64,000 nucleotides of DNA, from the NCBI RefSeq assembly GCF_003206065.1, contig NZ_PZJQ01000002.1, positions 198,790 through 262,789 on the forward strand, given 5' to 3'. The position numbers and the translations under genes are program-made. The DNA is from Salinicola halimionae (GTDB taxonomy: Bacteria > Pseudomonadota > Gammaproteobacteria > Pseudomonadales > Halomonadaceae). Below, one piece after another: positions 1 through 8,522 of this stretch. Within the stretch, counting starts at the first letter, position 1; every line of letters starts with the position of its first letter. Below the pieces are notes generated by a model. That model did not search any database. It had not been told where the DNA came from and worked only from the letters and a program-made list of their open reading frames with translations.

Positions 1-650
<650 letters not shown>

Positions 651-661
651 TCGGACGCCGG

Positions 662-1045
662 GTGTCCGATCAGCGTTTTCCTCGGCAACTGCGCTTGCTG
701 AATGCCGGGGACTACAAGCACGTTTTCGACCACGCTCCCTATAAGGTCCACGGTAAAGGAATACTGGCGTTGGCCCGTCCCAACGCGCTGGGCCATCCGC
801 GGATCGGGTTGATCTTCAGCAAGAAGAACGTGCGCCGTGCCGTCGACCGCAATCGCCTCAAGCGCCTTGTGCGCGAATCCATCCGCCATCAACAGCATCG
901 TTTACCGGCGGTGGATATCGTCATACTCGCTCGACGAGGGTTGCACGAGCAGGATAATGCCAGCGTCTCCCGCCAGCTCAATGGCATGTGGCGACGCCTG
1001 GAAAAGTCCGCTCGTCAGGCGCATCAGGACGTTTCGTCTTCTTGA
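662..1045 (+). CDS. rnpA: Ribonuclease P protein component
   Basis: Protein subunit of RNase P, which with the catalytic RNA removes the 5' leader of pre-tRNAs. The family signature is present around residues 56-76, with the basic RNR helix (AVDRNRLKRLVRE). Length is 127 residues against about 119 in E. coli. The start chosen is a GTG at 662, giving an N-terminus SDQRFPRQLRLL that fits the family; no strong ribosome-binding site precedes it. Only 105 bases separate it from yidC, so the yidD gene usually found between rnpA and yidC is absent here. Confidence 0.95.
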   Translation: MSDQRFPRQLRLLNAGDYKHVFDHAPYKVHGKGILALARPNALGHPRIGLIFSKKNVRRAVDRNRLKRLVRESIRHQQHRLPAVDIVILARRGLHEQDNASVSRQLNGMWRRLEKSARQAHQDVSSS

Positions 1046-1150
1046 TCGGCCACCCCCGCGTCGAAAGCCGGGGAGCACCGGCGAATGTTGCCGGTCAATC
1101 GCCGATGCCCGGCGCCCACTGACCCATTCCCTTACCGGGCAGACCCCAAT

Positions 1151-2851
1151 ATGGATTTGAAACGCCTCCTTTTCGTGATTCCCCTGGCCGTGTTGGCCTA
1201 TCTGCTGATCATGCAGTGGAATCAGGACTATGGTCAGAACGTGGTGAACAACCCGGCGCCGGAGATGGCGGCTTCATCGGGTGGCAGCCATAACGGTGAC
1301 GACGGTGATAACGTCGGTTCTCTTTCTGTACCGACGGACAGCGACGGCAAGGCAAAGCCGATCCAAGACGACATGCCGGCCAACGCCGACGCCGCCCAAG
1401 GCAGCAATTTGATCCAGGTCCAGAGCGATGTGCTCGATCTGCGCATCAATCCCAACGGCGGCGACATCGTCTATGCGGCGCTATTCGGCCATGATCAAGC
1501 CCTCGACTCCAATACCCCTTTCGTACTGCTCAGCGACAACAAGGTGCGCAGTTACGTCGCCAAGTCCGGCCTGCAGATTGAGGGGCATTCAGGTCGCATT
1601 CCCTTTACCGCCGATCAGAACAGCTACCAGCTCAGCGAAGGTGAGAACTCGATCAACGTCGACCTGCACGGCAGCGTCAACGGTGTCGATATCGTCAAGC
1701 GCTTCGTCATCAATCGCGATGACTACGCGGTCAAGGTCGAATACCTGATCGATAACGAGAGCCAGCAGCCGGTCACCGCACGCTTCATTGGCCAGTTGGC
1801 GCGTGATCAGAGCGCCGATCCGGCCAGCGGTTCGGGTGTCGGCATGCACTCGTTCCTGGGCGCCGCGTTCTCCTCGCCGGACGAGCACTACAGCAAGGTC
1901 AAGTTTGACGATATCCGCGACGGTGATTTCCAGAATCGAGATGTGAAAGGAGGCTGGGTCGCGGTGATTCAGCACTACTTCACCTCTGCCTGGGTGCCGA
2001 ATCCGGATCAGCAGAATCTTTATTACGGCAACGTCGACAATCGCGACCGCACCGTAGCCGCCTTCGCTGGTCCCAACCAGACTATCGAGCCGGGTGGGCA
2101 GACGACGCTCGCGGCCACGCTGTTCGTGGGACCGAAGGTGCAGGATCGTCTCGAGGCCGTGGCGCCGAATCTGGAATTGACCGTCGACTTCGGCTGGCTG
2201 TGGTTCCTGGCCAATCCGCTGTTCTGGCTGCTGACCAAGATCCATGGCCTGATCGGCAACTGGGGTTGGTCCATCGTCCTGCTGACCGTCTGCGTCAAGA
2301 TCGTGCTGTTCCCGCTCGCGGCCAAGGCCTACAAGTCGATGGCACGGATGCGCAAGATGGGCCCCGAGATGAAACGGCTCAAGGAACAGTATGGCGATGA
2401 TCGCCAGCGCATGTCGCAGGAGATGATGAAGTTCTACCAGAAGGAGAAGATCAATCCTCTGGGCGGCTGCCTGCCGATGGTCATTCAGATGCCGGTGTTC
2501 ATCGCGCTCTACTGGATGCTGATGGAATCCGTAGAACTGCGCCACGCGCCGTTCATGCTGTGGATCCAGGATCTGTCGGCCAAGGATCCGTACTTCATCC
2601 TGCCGATCATCATGGGCGGCACCATGTTGCTCCAGCAGTTCCTGAACCCGACGCCCCCGGACCCAATGCAGGCGAAGATCATGAAGATGCTGCCGATCGT
2701 CTTCACCTTCTTCTTCCTGTGGTTCCCGGCCGGTCTGGTGATCTACTGGGTCGTGAACAACAGCATCTCGATCCTGCAGCAGTGGTTCATTACCAACAAG
2801 GTGATGAAGGACGATGCGGGTGGCGGTAAGGTAGTAAAAGCCAAAGGCTGA
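1151..2851 (+). CDS. yidC: Membrane protein insertase YidC
   Basis: Inserts and folds inner-membrane proteins, alone or with SecYEG; F1Fo subunit c is a known client. The protein has 566 residues: an N-terminal anchor (about residues 5-21), a large periplasmic domain to about 345, and a C-terminal five-helix core holding the conserved PLGGCLPMVIQMP segment near 435-450 and a final FPAGLVIYWVVNN helix near 525. The ATG at 1151 (MDLKRLLF) was chosen over an in-frame one at 1085 because it places the signal anchor at the N-terminus. A hairpin terminator follows at 2878. Confidence 0.96.
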   Translation: MDLKRLLFVIPLAVLAYLLIMQWNQDYGQNVVNNPAPEMAASSGGSHNGDDGDNVGSLSVPTDSDGKAKPIQDDMPANADAAQGSNLIQVQSDVLDLRINPNGGDIVYAALFGHDQALDSNTPFVLLSDNKVRSYVAKSGLQIEGHSGRIPFTADQNSYQLSEGENSINVDLHGSVNGVDIVKRFVINRDDYAVKVEYLIDNESQQPVTARFIGQLARDQSADPASGSGVGMHSFLGAAFSSPDEHYSKVKFDDIRDGDFQNRDVKGGWVAVIQHYFTSAWVPNPDQQNLYYGNVDNRDRTVAAFAGPNQTIEPGGQTTLAATLFVGPKVQDRLEAVAPNLELTVDFGWLWFLANPLFWLLTKIHGLIGNWGWSIVLLTVCVKIVLFPLAAKAYKSMARMRKMGPEMKRLKEQYGDDRQRMSQEMMKFYQKEKINPLGGCLPMVIQMPVFIALYWMLMESVELRHAPFMLWIQDLSAKDPYFILPIIMGGTMLLQQFLNPTPPDPMQAKIMKMLPIVFTFFFLWFPAGLVIYWVVNNSISILQQWFITNKVMKDDAGGGKVVKAKG

Positions 2852-2877
2852 CGCTTGATCCAAGCTTGCCGCAACGT

Positions 2878-2910
2878 CCAGACCCTCGCTTCGGCGGGGG
2901 TCTGGCGTTT
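2878..2910 (+). terminator. Intrinsic terminator after yidC
   Basis: Inverted repeat CCAGACCC (2878-2885) / GGGTCTGG (2898-2905) with a short loop, followed by CGTTT. It separates the rpmH-rnpA-yidC transcript from mnmE. Confidence 0.65.
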
Positions 2911-3017
2911 CAATACCCACCCTCGGACAATATCCGCTTCCGCACACTATCCGATCCTGTCCGCCGGATAATGCTGACTTATCCATCCGTTATCGAACGA
3001 ACCCACTGGAGACCGTC

Positions 3018-4409
3018 ATGAACGCGCCGTCCCCGTCTACCAACGCTCCGCTTTACCGCCAGGACACCATCGCTGCTCTGGCCACGCCTCCGGGGCGCGG
3101 CGGCGTCGGCATCGTGCGCGTCTCCGGGCCGTCGGCGAATGCCTTGGCGGAAACCATTCTCGGCCACCGACCGACGCCTCGCCACGCGCACTATGGGGTA
3201 TTTCAGGGCGATGCCAGCGTCATCGACGAGGGTATCGCGCTCTATTTCCCCGGCCCCCACTCCTTCACCGGTGAAGACGTGCTAGAACTTCAGGGACACG
3301 GCGGCCCGGTTCTGATGGACATGCTGCTGGAACGCTGCGTGCAATTGGGCGCGCGACTGGCCCGTCCAGGGGAATTCTCTGAACGCGCGTTTCTCAATGA
3401 CAAGCTCGATCTGGCCCAGGCCGAGGCCATCGCCGATCTGATCGACGCCAGCTCCCGGGCCGCCGCAGAGAACGCTTTACGCTCGTTGCAGGGCGAGTTC
3501 TCGCAACGCGTTTCACAGCTGGTCGGCGAACTGATTGCGCTCCGCCTCTACGTCGAGGCAGCCATCGATTTTCCCGAAGAGGAGATCGACTTTCTGGCCG
3601 ACGGCGTGGTTGCCGCCAGGCTGGCGACATTGCGCCAGACCCTGGAGAGCGTGCGCGCCGCCGCCAATCAAGGCTCGCTGATGCGCGAAGGCATGAACGT
3701 GGTGATCGCCGGGCGGCCCAACGCCGGCAAGTCGAGCCTGCTCAACCGCTTGACCGAGCGCGATAGCGCTATCGTCACCGAGATCGAAGGCACTACCCGC
3801 GACGTGCTGCGTGAGCACATTCATCTCGACGGCATGCCGCTGCACGTGATCGATACCGCCGGCTTGCGCGACACGCCGGATGCGGTGGAAAAAATCGGCG
3901 TTCAGCGCGCCTGGGCGGAGATCGAGAAGGCCGATCGCGTACTGCTGCTGGTCGACGGACGCGAGACGTCATCACTCGACCCCAAGGAGATCTGGCCGGA
4001 ATTCGTCGAACGACTACCCGATCCTGGCCGATTGACGCTGGTACGCAACAAGATCGATCAGAGCGGCGAAGGCAGCGACTTCGATCTATCCACAACGCCT
4101 CCGGTGATTCGGATGTCGGCCGAAACCGGAGTGGGTGTGGATAACCTGAAGACCCATCTCAAGGCGGTAATGGGGTTCGACGCCACCACCGAGGGCCGCT
4201 TTTCCGCTCGCCGCCGTCATCTCGATGCGCTGGAGCGCGCCGCGCAGGCGCTGGCCAACGGCACGGCACAGCTCGAAGGCGCCGCTGCCGGCGAACTGCT
4301 CGCCGAGGACCTTCGCGAAGCCCAGCAGTCGCTCAACGAGATTACCGGCGAGTTCACCGCCGACGACCTGCTTGGCGAGATTTTCGGCAGCTTCTGCATC
4401 GGTAAATGA
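3018..4409 (+). CDS. mnmE: tRNA uridine-5-carboxymethylaminomethyl(34) synthesis GTPase MnmE
   Basis: Works with MnmG to install cmnm5 or nm5 groups on U34 of several tRNAs. The 463-residue protein has the tetrahydrofolate-binding N-terminal domain, a G domain with P-loop GRPNAGKSS (about 231-239) and G3 motif DTAGLRD (about 279), and the C-terminal CIGK motif bearing the catalytic cysteine. The start is supported by a CTGGAG ribosome-binding site. Its partner gene mnmG lies 24.8 kb downstream instead of adjacent. Confidence 0.97.
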   Translation: MNAPSPSTNAPLYRQDTIAALATPPGRGGVGIVRVSGPSANALAETILGHRPTPRHAHYGVFQGDASVIDEGIALYFPGPHSFTGEDVLELQGHGGPVLMDMLLERCVQLGARLARPGEFSERAFLNDKLDLAQAEAIADLIDASSRAAAENALRSLQGEFSQRVSQLVGELIALRLYVEAAIDFPEEEIDFLADGVVAARLATLRQTLESVRAAANQGSLMREGMNVVIAGRPNAGKSSLLNRLTERDSAIVTEIEGTTRDVLREHIHLDGMPLHVIDTAGLRDTPDAVEKIGVQRAWAEIEKADRVLLLVDGRETSSLDPKEIWPEFVERLPDPGRLTLVRNKIDQSGEGSDFDLSTTPPVIRMSAETGVGVDNLKTHLKAVMGFDATTEGRFSARRRHLDALERAAQALANGTAQLEGAAAGELLAEDLREAQQSLNEITGEFTADDLLGEIFGSFCIGK

Positions 4410-4436
4410 GTCGGCGATGAGCTGAATAGAACCTCT

Positions 4437-4482
4437 ATTCGGCTCATAATTTGAGCCGAATATGCTATGCTTTCGGCTCATT
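4437..4482. promoter_or_regulatory. Palindromic operator/promoter of the fic gene
   Basis: A perfect inverted repeat ATTCGGCTCA (4437-4446) / TGAGCCGAAT (4452-4461) with a 5-bp spacer is followed by a third half-site TTCGGCTCA (4472-4480). A possible -10 (TATGCT, 4466-4471) lies between the palindrome and the third half-site. The array ends 20 bases before the Fic start codon. Autoregulation through the winged-helix C-terminus of the Fic protein is an inference. Confidence 0.6.
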
Positions 4483-4500
4483 GAACAAGCGAGCAGCGCC

Positions 4501-5643
4501 ATGATCACTCCCTCAGACCAGTGGATCTGGCAAAAAGCGCAGTGGCCGACATTCCACTGGCAGTCAGAAATCGTATTGCCAGTGCTGCGTAAAACTACGC
4601 TGCGCCAAGGCGAGCTGCTGGGTTTGAATCCCCCCGGTGATCCAGCGCACCCGGCGCAAGCGCTAGATACACTGTTGACCAACATCGTGAATTCTTCCGC
4701 CATCGAAGGCGAAAGATTGAATGTACAGTCGCTGCGATCTTCCCTGGCTAGGCGAATGGGGCTGAGCGAGGCATCGGCCTATCCCGTCTCGCAGCGTTCC
4801 GAAGGGCTGGCAGAGCTAATGCTCGAGGCTGTCACTACCCTGCAAACACCACTGACACCCGACACATTACTGCGCTGGCACACGCTGCTGTTCCCGGACC
4901 CAGGACTATTGCACCCTATCGCCGCCGGACAAATGCGCCAGGACGACGATGGACCAATGCAGGTGGTTTCGGGGCGCATCGACCAACCCAGAGTCCACTT
5001 CGAAGCGCCCCCGGCCACTAGCCTGGAAGCAGAACTGACACGCTTCGTCGATTGGTTCAACGCAAGTCTTGACGATAACGCGCTGGACCCCCTGATTCGC
5101 GCCGGATTATGTCACCTTTACCTGATCACGCTGCACCCGTTCGAGGACGGCAATGGACGCCTGACCCGAGCGCTGACCGACCGTGCTCTGGCTCAGGCCG
5201 AAGCGCAAAGCATCAGACTTTACGCCATGTCAGAAGCGATCATGGCGAGACGCAGCGGCTACTACACCGTGCTGGAGTCTACTCAACGCGATGGTCTGGA
5301 TATCACCCAGTGGTTGGTTTGGTTCCTGGAAACCCTGGAAGCCGCGATGAGCGAGGCCATCGCCAAGATCGAGCGCACGCTCAAACGTCAGCGGTTTTGG
5401 CAGCGTCATGCTCGAACATCTTTGTCGGACGCGCAGATCAAAGTCCTGGAGCGCCTCCTCGGAGGTGGCGAGCGTGGCTTCGAGGACGGTATCAGTGCTT
5501 CTCAGTACCAGAAGGTGACCAAGGTCAGTAAAGCCACTGCAACACGCCACCTGCAGGACTTGGTGGCGAAGGACTGTCTGGCACCACTGCCTGGTGGTGG
5601 GCGGAGTACGCGGTATCGAGTCTATGGCGAGGAAACAAGATGA
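4501..5643 (+). CDS. Fic-family protein with N-terminal inhibitory motif and C-terminal winged helix
   Basis: A 380-residue Fic protein. The catalytic motif HPFEDGNGR (about residues 211-219) contains the His, acidic residue and GNGR loop of AMP-transferring Fic enzymes. The motif SSAIEG (about 64-69) matches the (S/T)xxxE(G/N) inhibitory helix of class II Fic proteins, so activity is probably self-restrained. The N-terminus (WIWQKAQWPTFHW) resembles DUF4172. The last 50 residues (KVTKVSKATATRHLQDL) look like a winged-helix DNA-binding domain. The start at 4501 was chosen because it begins the DUF4172-like segment; an in-frame ATG at 4462 lies inside the operator. The target protein is unknown. 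No separate antitoxin gene is seen. Confidence 0.85.
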   Translation: MITPSDQWIWQKAQWPTFHWQSEIVLPVLRKTTLRQGELLGLNPPGDPAHPAQALDTLLTNIVNSSAIEGERLNVQSLRSSLARRMGLSEASAYPVSQRSEGLAELMLEAVTTLQTPLTPDTLLRWHTLLFPDPGLLHPIAAGQMRQDDDGPMQVVSGRIDQPRVHFEAPPATSLEAELTRFVDWFNASLDDNALDPLIRAGLCHLYLITLHPFEDGNGRLTRALTDRALAQAEAQSIRLYAMSEAIMARRSGYYTVLESTQRDGLDITQWLVWFLETLEAAMSEAIAKIERTLKRQRFWQRHARTSLSDAQIKVLERLLGGGERGFEDGISASQYQKVTKVSKATATRHLQDLVAKDCLAPLPGGGRSTRYRVYGEETR

Positions 5644-5717
5644 GCGGTTACCTAACCAGTCCGGAAAAGCACACTGGGCCGGCCCCCCGTTCAATGAGGG
5701 TCATTGCGTGAGGCCAC

Positions 5718-5930
5718 TCAATGCCGCCGCTGAAGCCGCGCATGAAGCTGGGTGATGATTCGACTGGCCGTGGATTCGAACAGGAACGGCAGCACGGCGT
5801 GGATCAATGCGGCCAGACCGGCCAGCCATAATTGGCCGGCGAAGACACCGGCAAAACACAAATGCTCGAAGTAGCTTTCCTCGACGGAGGCGGGGTGATC
5901 GGTAAACAGGCGAGTGAGTCGAACGGACAT
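5718..5930 (-). CDS. Small DUF6356-like membrane protein
   Basis: A 70-residue protein beginning MSVRLTRLFTDHPASVEESYFEH, with one long hydrophobic stretch (AGVFAGQLWLAGLAALIHAVLPFLF) and an Arg-rich tail. The RLFxDHPxSVxExYFEH opening matches the DUF6356 group of small proteobacterial membrane proteins of unknown function. GGAG lies upstream of the ATG at 5930, favouring it over the in-frame ATG at 5954. It is a monocistronic unit divergent from the Lrp-type gene. Confidence 0.7.
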   Translation of the reverse strand: MSVRLTRLFTDHPASVEESYFEHLCFAGVFAGQLWLAGLAALIHAVLPFLFESTASRIITQLHARLQRRH

Positions 5931-6025
5931 ATCGTGGCTCCAGGCTGGTGACAATCGAATGTCACCTATCTTATTCCACTAAAGAGCCATATTTATCCCA
6001 ATCTTCCTTTCCGACAACGAAATTT

Positions 6026-6041
6026 TGGGATATATATCCCA
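6026..6041. promoter_or_regulatory. 16-bp palindrome overlapping the Lrp-type gene promoter
   Basis: TGGGATATATATCCCA is a perfect palindrome ending 2 bases before the ATG at 6044. A half-site TATCCCA recurs at 5994-6000. The TATATA core could itself be the -10, which would make the mRNA nearly leaderless. An autoregulatory site is likely because Lrp-family proteins commonly control their own genes. Confidence 0.55.
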
Positions 6042-6043
6042 TC

Positions 6044-6511
6044 ATGAAACCTGAACTGGATAACTTCGATCACCGCATTCTCGATGCGCTGCAACAGGAT
6101 GGCACGCTCTCGGTCGAGGCGCTGTCGGAACACGTGAATCTCTCCCGCAATGCCTGCTGGCGTCGCGTCAAGGCGCTCGAGTCACGCGGCGTGATTCGCG
6201 GGCGAGTCGCGCTGCTGGATCCCGAGCGGGTCGGCTGCGGCCTTACGGTATTGATCCAGATCCGTACCAATCGTCACGATCCGGCATGGCTGGATGCCTT
6301 CAGAGATGCGGTCGAAACCCTGCCGGAGATCGTCGATGTATGGCGAACCAGCGGCGAGCTCGACTATGTGCTGCGCGCGCGTATCCCCGACGTCAAAGCC
6401 TATGATCGGCTCTACCAGCGTCTGATCGCGCGGGTCTCGCTGGCCGACGTCTCGGCCTCTTTCGTGATGGAAGAGATCAAGAGCACGACACGGCTGCCCC
6501 TGCCCCTCTGA
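6044..6511 (+). CDS. Lrp/AsnC-family transcriptional regulator
   Basis: 155 residues, the usual Lrp/AsnC length. The N-terminal helix-turn-helix (LSVEALSEHVNLSRNACWRRVKALESRGVI, shown in part) covers about residues 17-46, and the rest is the RAM ligand-binding and oligomerisation domain (VDVWRTSGELDYVLRARI). The start at 6044 gives the family N-terminus LDNFDHRILDALQQ. No ribosome-binding site precedes it. It converges on the MocR-type gene with 8 bases between stop codons. Effector and targets are unknown; amino acids are the usual ligands. Confidence 0.9.
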   Translation: MKPELDNFDHRILDALQQDGTLSVEALSEHVNLSRNACWRRVKALESRGVIRGRVALLDPERVGCGLTVLIQIRTNRHDPAWLDAFRDAVETLPEIVDVWRTSGELDYVLRARIPDVKAYDRLYQRLIARVSLADVSASFVMEEIKSTTRLPLPL

Positions 6512-6519
6512 TCGGCTCG

Positions 6520-7971
6520 CTAGGCCGGCTGCATCGGGCCAGGTGCGAGAGTCTCCCTGTATTCGCCCAGTGTTTCGCCCACCAGCTCCCCGATCCTTCG
6601 CAGCGCCGTCTTCATGGGTTCGTCGAGGAGGGTGTAGTTGATCCGCAGACAGTGGCGGTACTTGCCGGTCGCGGAAAACATGACGCCGGGCGCGATACGA
6701 ATGCCTTCCGTCATCAACCGCGTGTTGAGCGTGACGGTATCGATTCGTGGATCGCACTCCAGCCACAGCATGAAGCCGCCCTCGGGATAGCTAACCCGGG
6801 TGGTTGCGGGAAACGCATCGACGATCAGATCCAGCGCGGCGTTGCGATTGCGCTGGTACTGCGCCCGCATCTTTCTCAGATGCGGCTCGAAATGGCCTTC
6901 CCGGATGAACTCGGCGACCGCCATCTGCCCCTGCGTCGCCGTGGATCCGGTGCCCACGTATTTCATGTGCAGGGCACGTTCGAGATAACGCCCCGGCGCC
7001 ATCCAGCCAAGACGAAGGCCCGGTGCCAACGTTTTGGAAAATGAGCTGCACAGCAGCACGCGGCCATCGTCGTCGAAGGATTTGATCGTCGGTGGCCGTG
7101 GAAACGCATAGGTGAGATCACCGTAGACATCGTCTTCGATGATCGCCACGTCGAAGCGTTGCGCCAACGCATAGAGCGCCCGTTTACGCTCGATCGATAG
7201 GGTATAGCCCAGTGGGTTATTACAGGTCGGCGTGATCTGGATAGCACGGATCGGCCATTGCTCCAATGCCAGTTCCAGCGCTTCCAGACTGATACCGTGT
7301 TCGGGATCGGTGGGTATTTCCATCGCCTTCATGCCGTAAGCCCGAATCGCCTGCAGTGCGCCGTAGAAACTGGGTGAATCCACGGCAATGATGCCGCCGG
7401 GTTCGCACACGGCACGCATGGCGATCGAGATCGCTTCGTGGCAGCCGGTGGTCACGACCAGTTCCTCCGGATGCAGTCGACAGCCGTGGCCAATCGCGAG
7501 TCTGGCGATCTGCTCGCGCAACTCCAGACGACCATGCAGGGTGTCATAGTTCAAACCGACCAGGTCCTGACGGCGACTGACACGTGAGAGCGCCCGCAGC
7601 AACGGCTTCAGCGTCGGCGCATCGATATCGGGCATGCCTCGACCCAGATGGAGGACCTCGGTATCCGGCAAGATACAGGTCCCTTCACGAACCTGCTCCC
7701 ACTGCGACACCTCGACCGGTCGCTGCGCCGTGCGTCCCACTGGCGGAGGCGTCGGGCGCTCTCGCCGCGGAGAGACGAAGTAACCGGACTTGGGTCGCGC
7801 CTCGATCATCTGCGCATCCTCGAGCTGGTGATACGCCTGCTGAACGGTGGAGAGGCTGACGCCGTGCGCTGCTGCCAGCGCTCGAACCGACGGCAGCCGA
7901 TCGTCGGGCCGATAGTAGCCCGCCTGAATACGCTCACGTAGATGTTCGGCCAGTCGTTCGTAGCGGTGCAT
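6520..7971 (-). CDS. MocR-type regulator (GntR winged helix fused to class I aminotransferase domain)
   Basis: 483 residues with a GntR-type DNA-binding domain at 1-70 (LPSVRALAAAHGVSLSTVQQA) and a fold-type I PLP domain at about 110-470. The PLP lysine is K313 in SSFSKTLAPG. MocR proteins bind direct repeats and respond to PLP or amino-compound ligands; the aminotransferase fold is usually a sensor. The divergent neighbour is a DUF1127 gene, a pairing often seen in this class. The intergenic region holds four related octamers that are likely its operators. Confidence 0.9.
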   Translation of the reverse strand: MHRYERLAEHLRERIQAGYYRPDDRLPSVRALAAAHGVSLSTVQQAYHQLEDAQMIEARPKSGYFVSPRRERPTPPPVGRTAQRPVEVSQWEQVREGTCILPDTEVLHLGRGMPDIDAPTLKPLLRALSRVSRRQDLVGLNYDTLHGRLELREQIARLAIGHGCRLHPEELVVTTGCHEAISIAMRAVCEPGGIIAVDSPSFYGALQAIRAYGMKAMEIPTDPEHGISLEALELALEQWPIRAIQITPTCNNPLGYTLSIERKRALYALAQRFDVAIIEDDVYGDLTYAFPRPPTIKSFDDDGRVLLCSSFSKTLAPGLRLGWMAPGRYLERALHMKYVGTGSTATQGQMAVAEFIREGHFEPHLRKMRAQYQRNRNAALDLIVDAFPATTRVSYPEGGFMLWLECDPRIDTVTLNTRLMTEGIRIAPGVMFSATGKYRHCLRINYTLLDEPMKTALRRIGELVGETLGEYRETLAPGPMQPA

Positions 7972-8027
7972 GAAACATCTCCGTCAGGGCTCGGCCCATT
8001 GTGTATGGTCGACGGTGTGATGACACG

Positions 8028-8110
8028 ATACAGATTTCATCAATATGCAACATACAGAAGACCATCAACGCCATCTGTATTGCCAAAGTTTCGATTTTCT
8101 GGATCTGTAT
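8028..8110. promoter_or_regulatory. Four ATACAGAT-type repeats between mocR and the DUF1127 gene
   Basis: Two copies in one orientation (ATACAGAT 8028-8035, ATACAGAA 8052-8059) are followed by two in the other (ATCTGTAT 8073-8080 and 8103-8110). This nested inverted arrangement in a divergent promoter is what a dimeric MocR-type protein would be expected to bind. The assignment to the neighbouring regulator is inferred. Confidence 0.6.
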
Positions 8111-8166
8111 GACGAAGACGTCACTCCGTACCCTGAACCCATCGTTCAGCAACCGGGAGTTCCGTC

Positions 8167-8409
8167 ATGCATCTTCCCCTGTTTTCCCCGAGTTCTCTGG
8201 CCTTCATCCGCCGTCAATGGCTGAGGTCCAAATCGAGCACCATTCCCGATTCAGACCGTTTCCCCCTTCCTCGTCCTTATCGCCCGAGCCCATGGCAACG
8301 CTGGCGCACACGCCAGCAACTGGCAAAACTGGATGAGCGGCAGTTGAAGGACATCGGCCTGACACCAGCCCAGGCCCGACAGGAGATTCAGCAGGCTTTC
8401 TGGCGGTAG
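8167..8409 (+). CDS. DUF1127 domain small protein
   Basis: An 80-residue, arginine-rich protein. The C-terminal 40 residues (WRTRQQLAKLDERQLKDIGL ...) are a typical DUF1127 domain, a short family whose studied members have been linked to RNA and phosphate or carbon metabolism. GGGAG precedes the ATG at 8167. It is transcribed divergently from the MocR-type gene across the repeat array and is a plausible regulated target. Its specific role here is unknown. Confidence 0.8.
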   Translation: MHLPLFSPSSLAFIRRQWLRSKSSTIPDSDRFPLPRPYRPSPWQRWRTRQQLAKLDERQLKDIGLTPAQARQEIQQAFWR

Positions 8410-8489
8410 GTTCTTTACGAAAGGGCGGTATCGGGTCAAGGGCTTTCAAGCTCTGATTGTCATGTATCACCGTAAGTGGACGCTATACT

Positions 8490-8519
8490 GGCTCCTCGAA
8501 CAGCGCTGCTCGAGGAGCC
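8490..8519. promoter_or_regulatory. 30-bp near-perfect palindrome covering the ribosome-binding site of the lplA-like gene
   Basis: GGCTCCTCGA (8490-8499) pairs exactly with TCGAGGAGCC (8510-8519), and the inner bases contain CAGCGCTG, so 14 of 15 positions are symmetric. The right arm carries GAGGAG, the ribosome-binding site of the ATG at 8523. As RNA it would hide that site; as DNA it could be an operator. TATACT at 8484-8489 is a possible -10, which would start transcription inside the left arm. Confidence 0.6.
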
Positions 8520-8522
8520 GGA

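Noticed and set aside
1589-2986. Open frame of 465 codons on the minus strand opposite yidC
   Set aside because: It lies antisense to a certain gene, is rich in His/Arg/Asp as expected of shadow frames in GC-rich DNA and has no recognisable motif.
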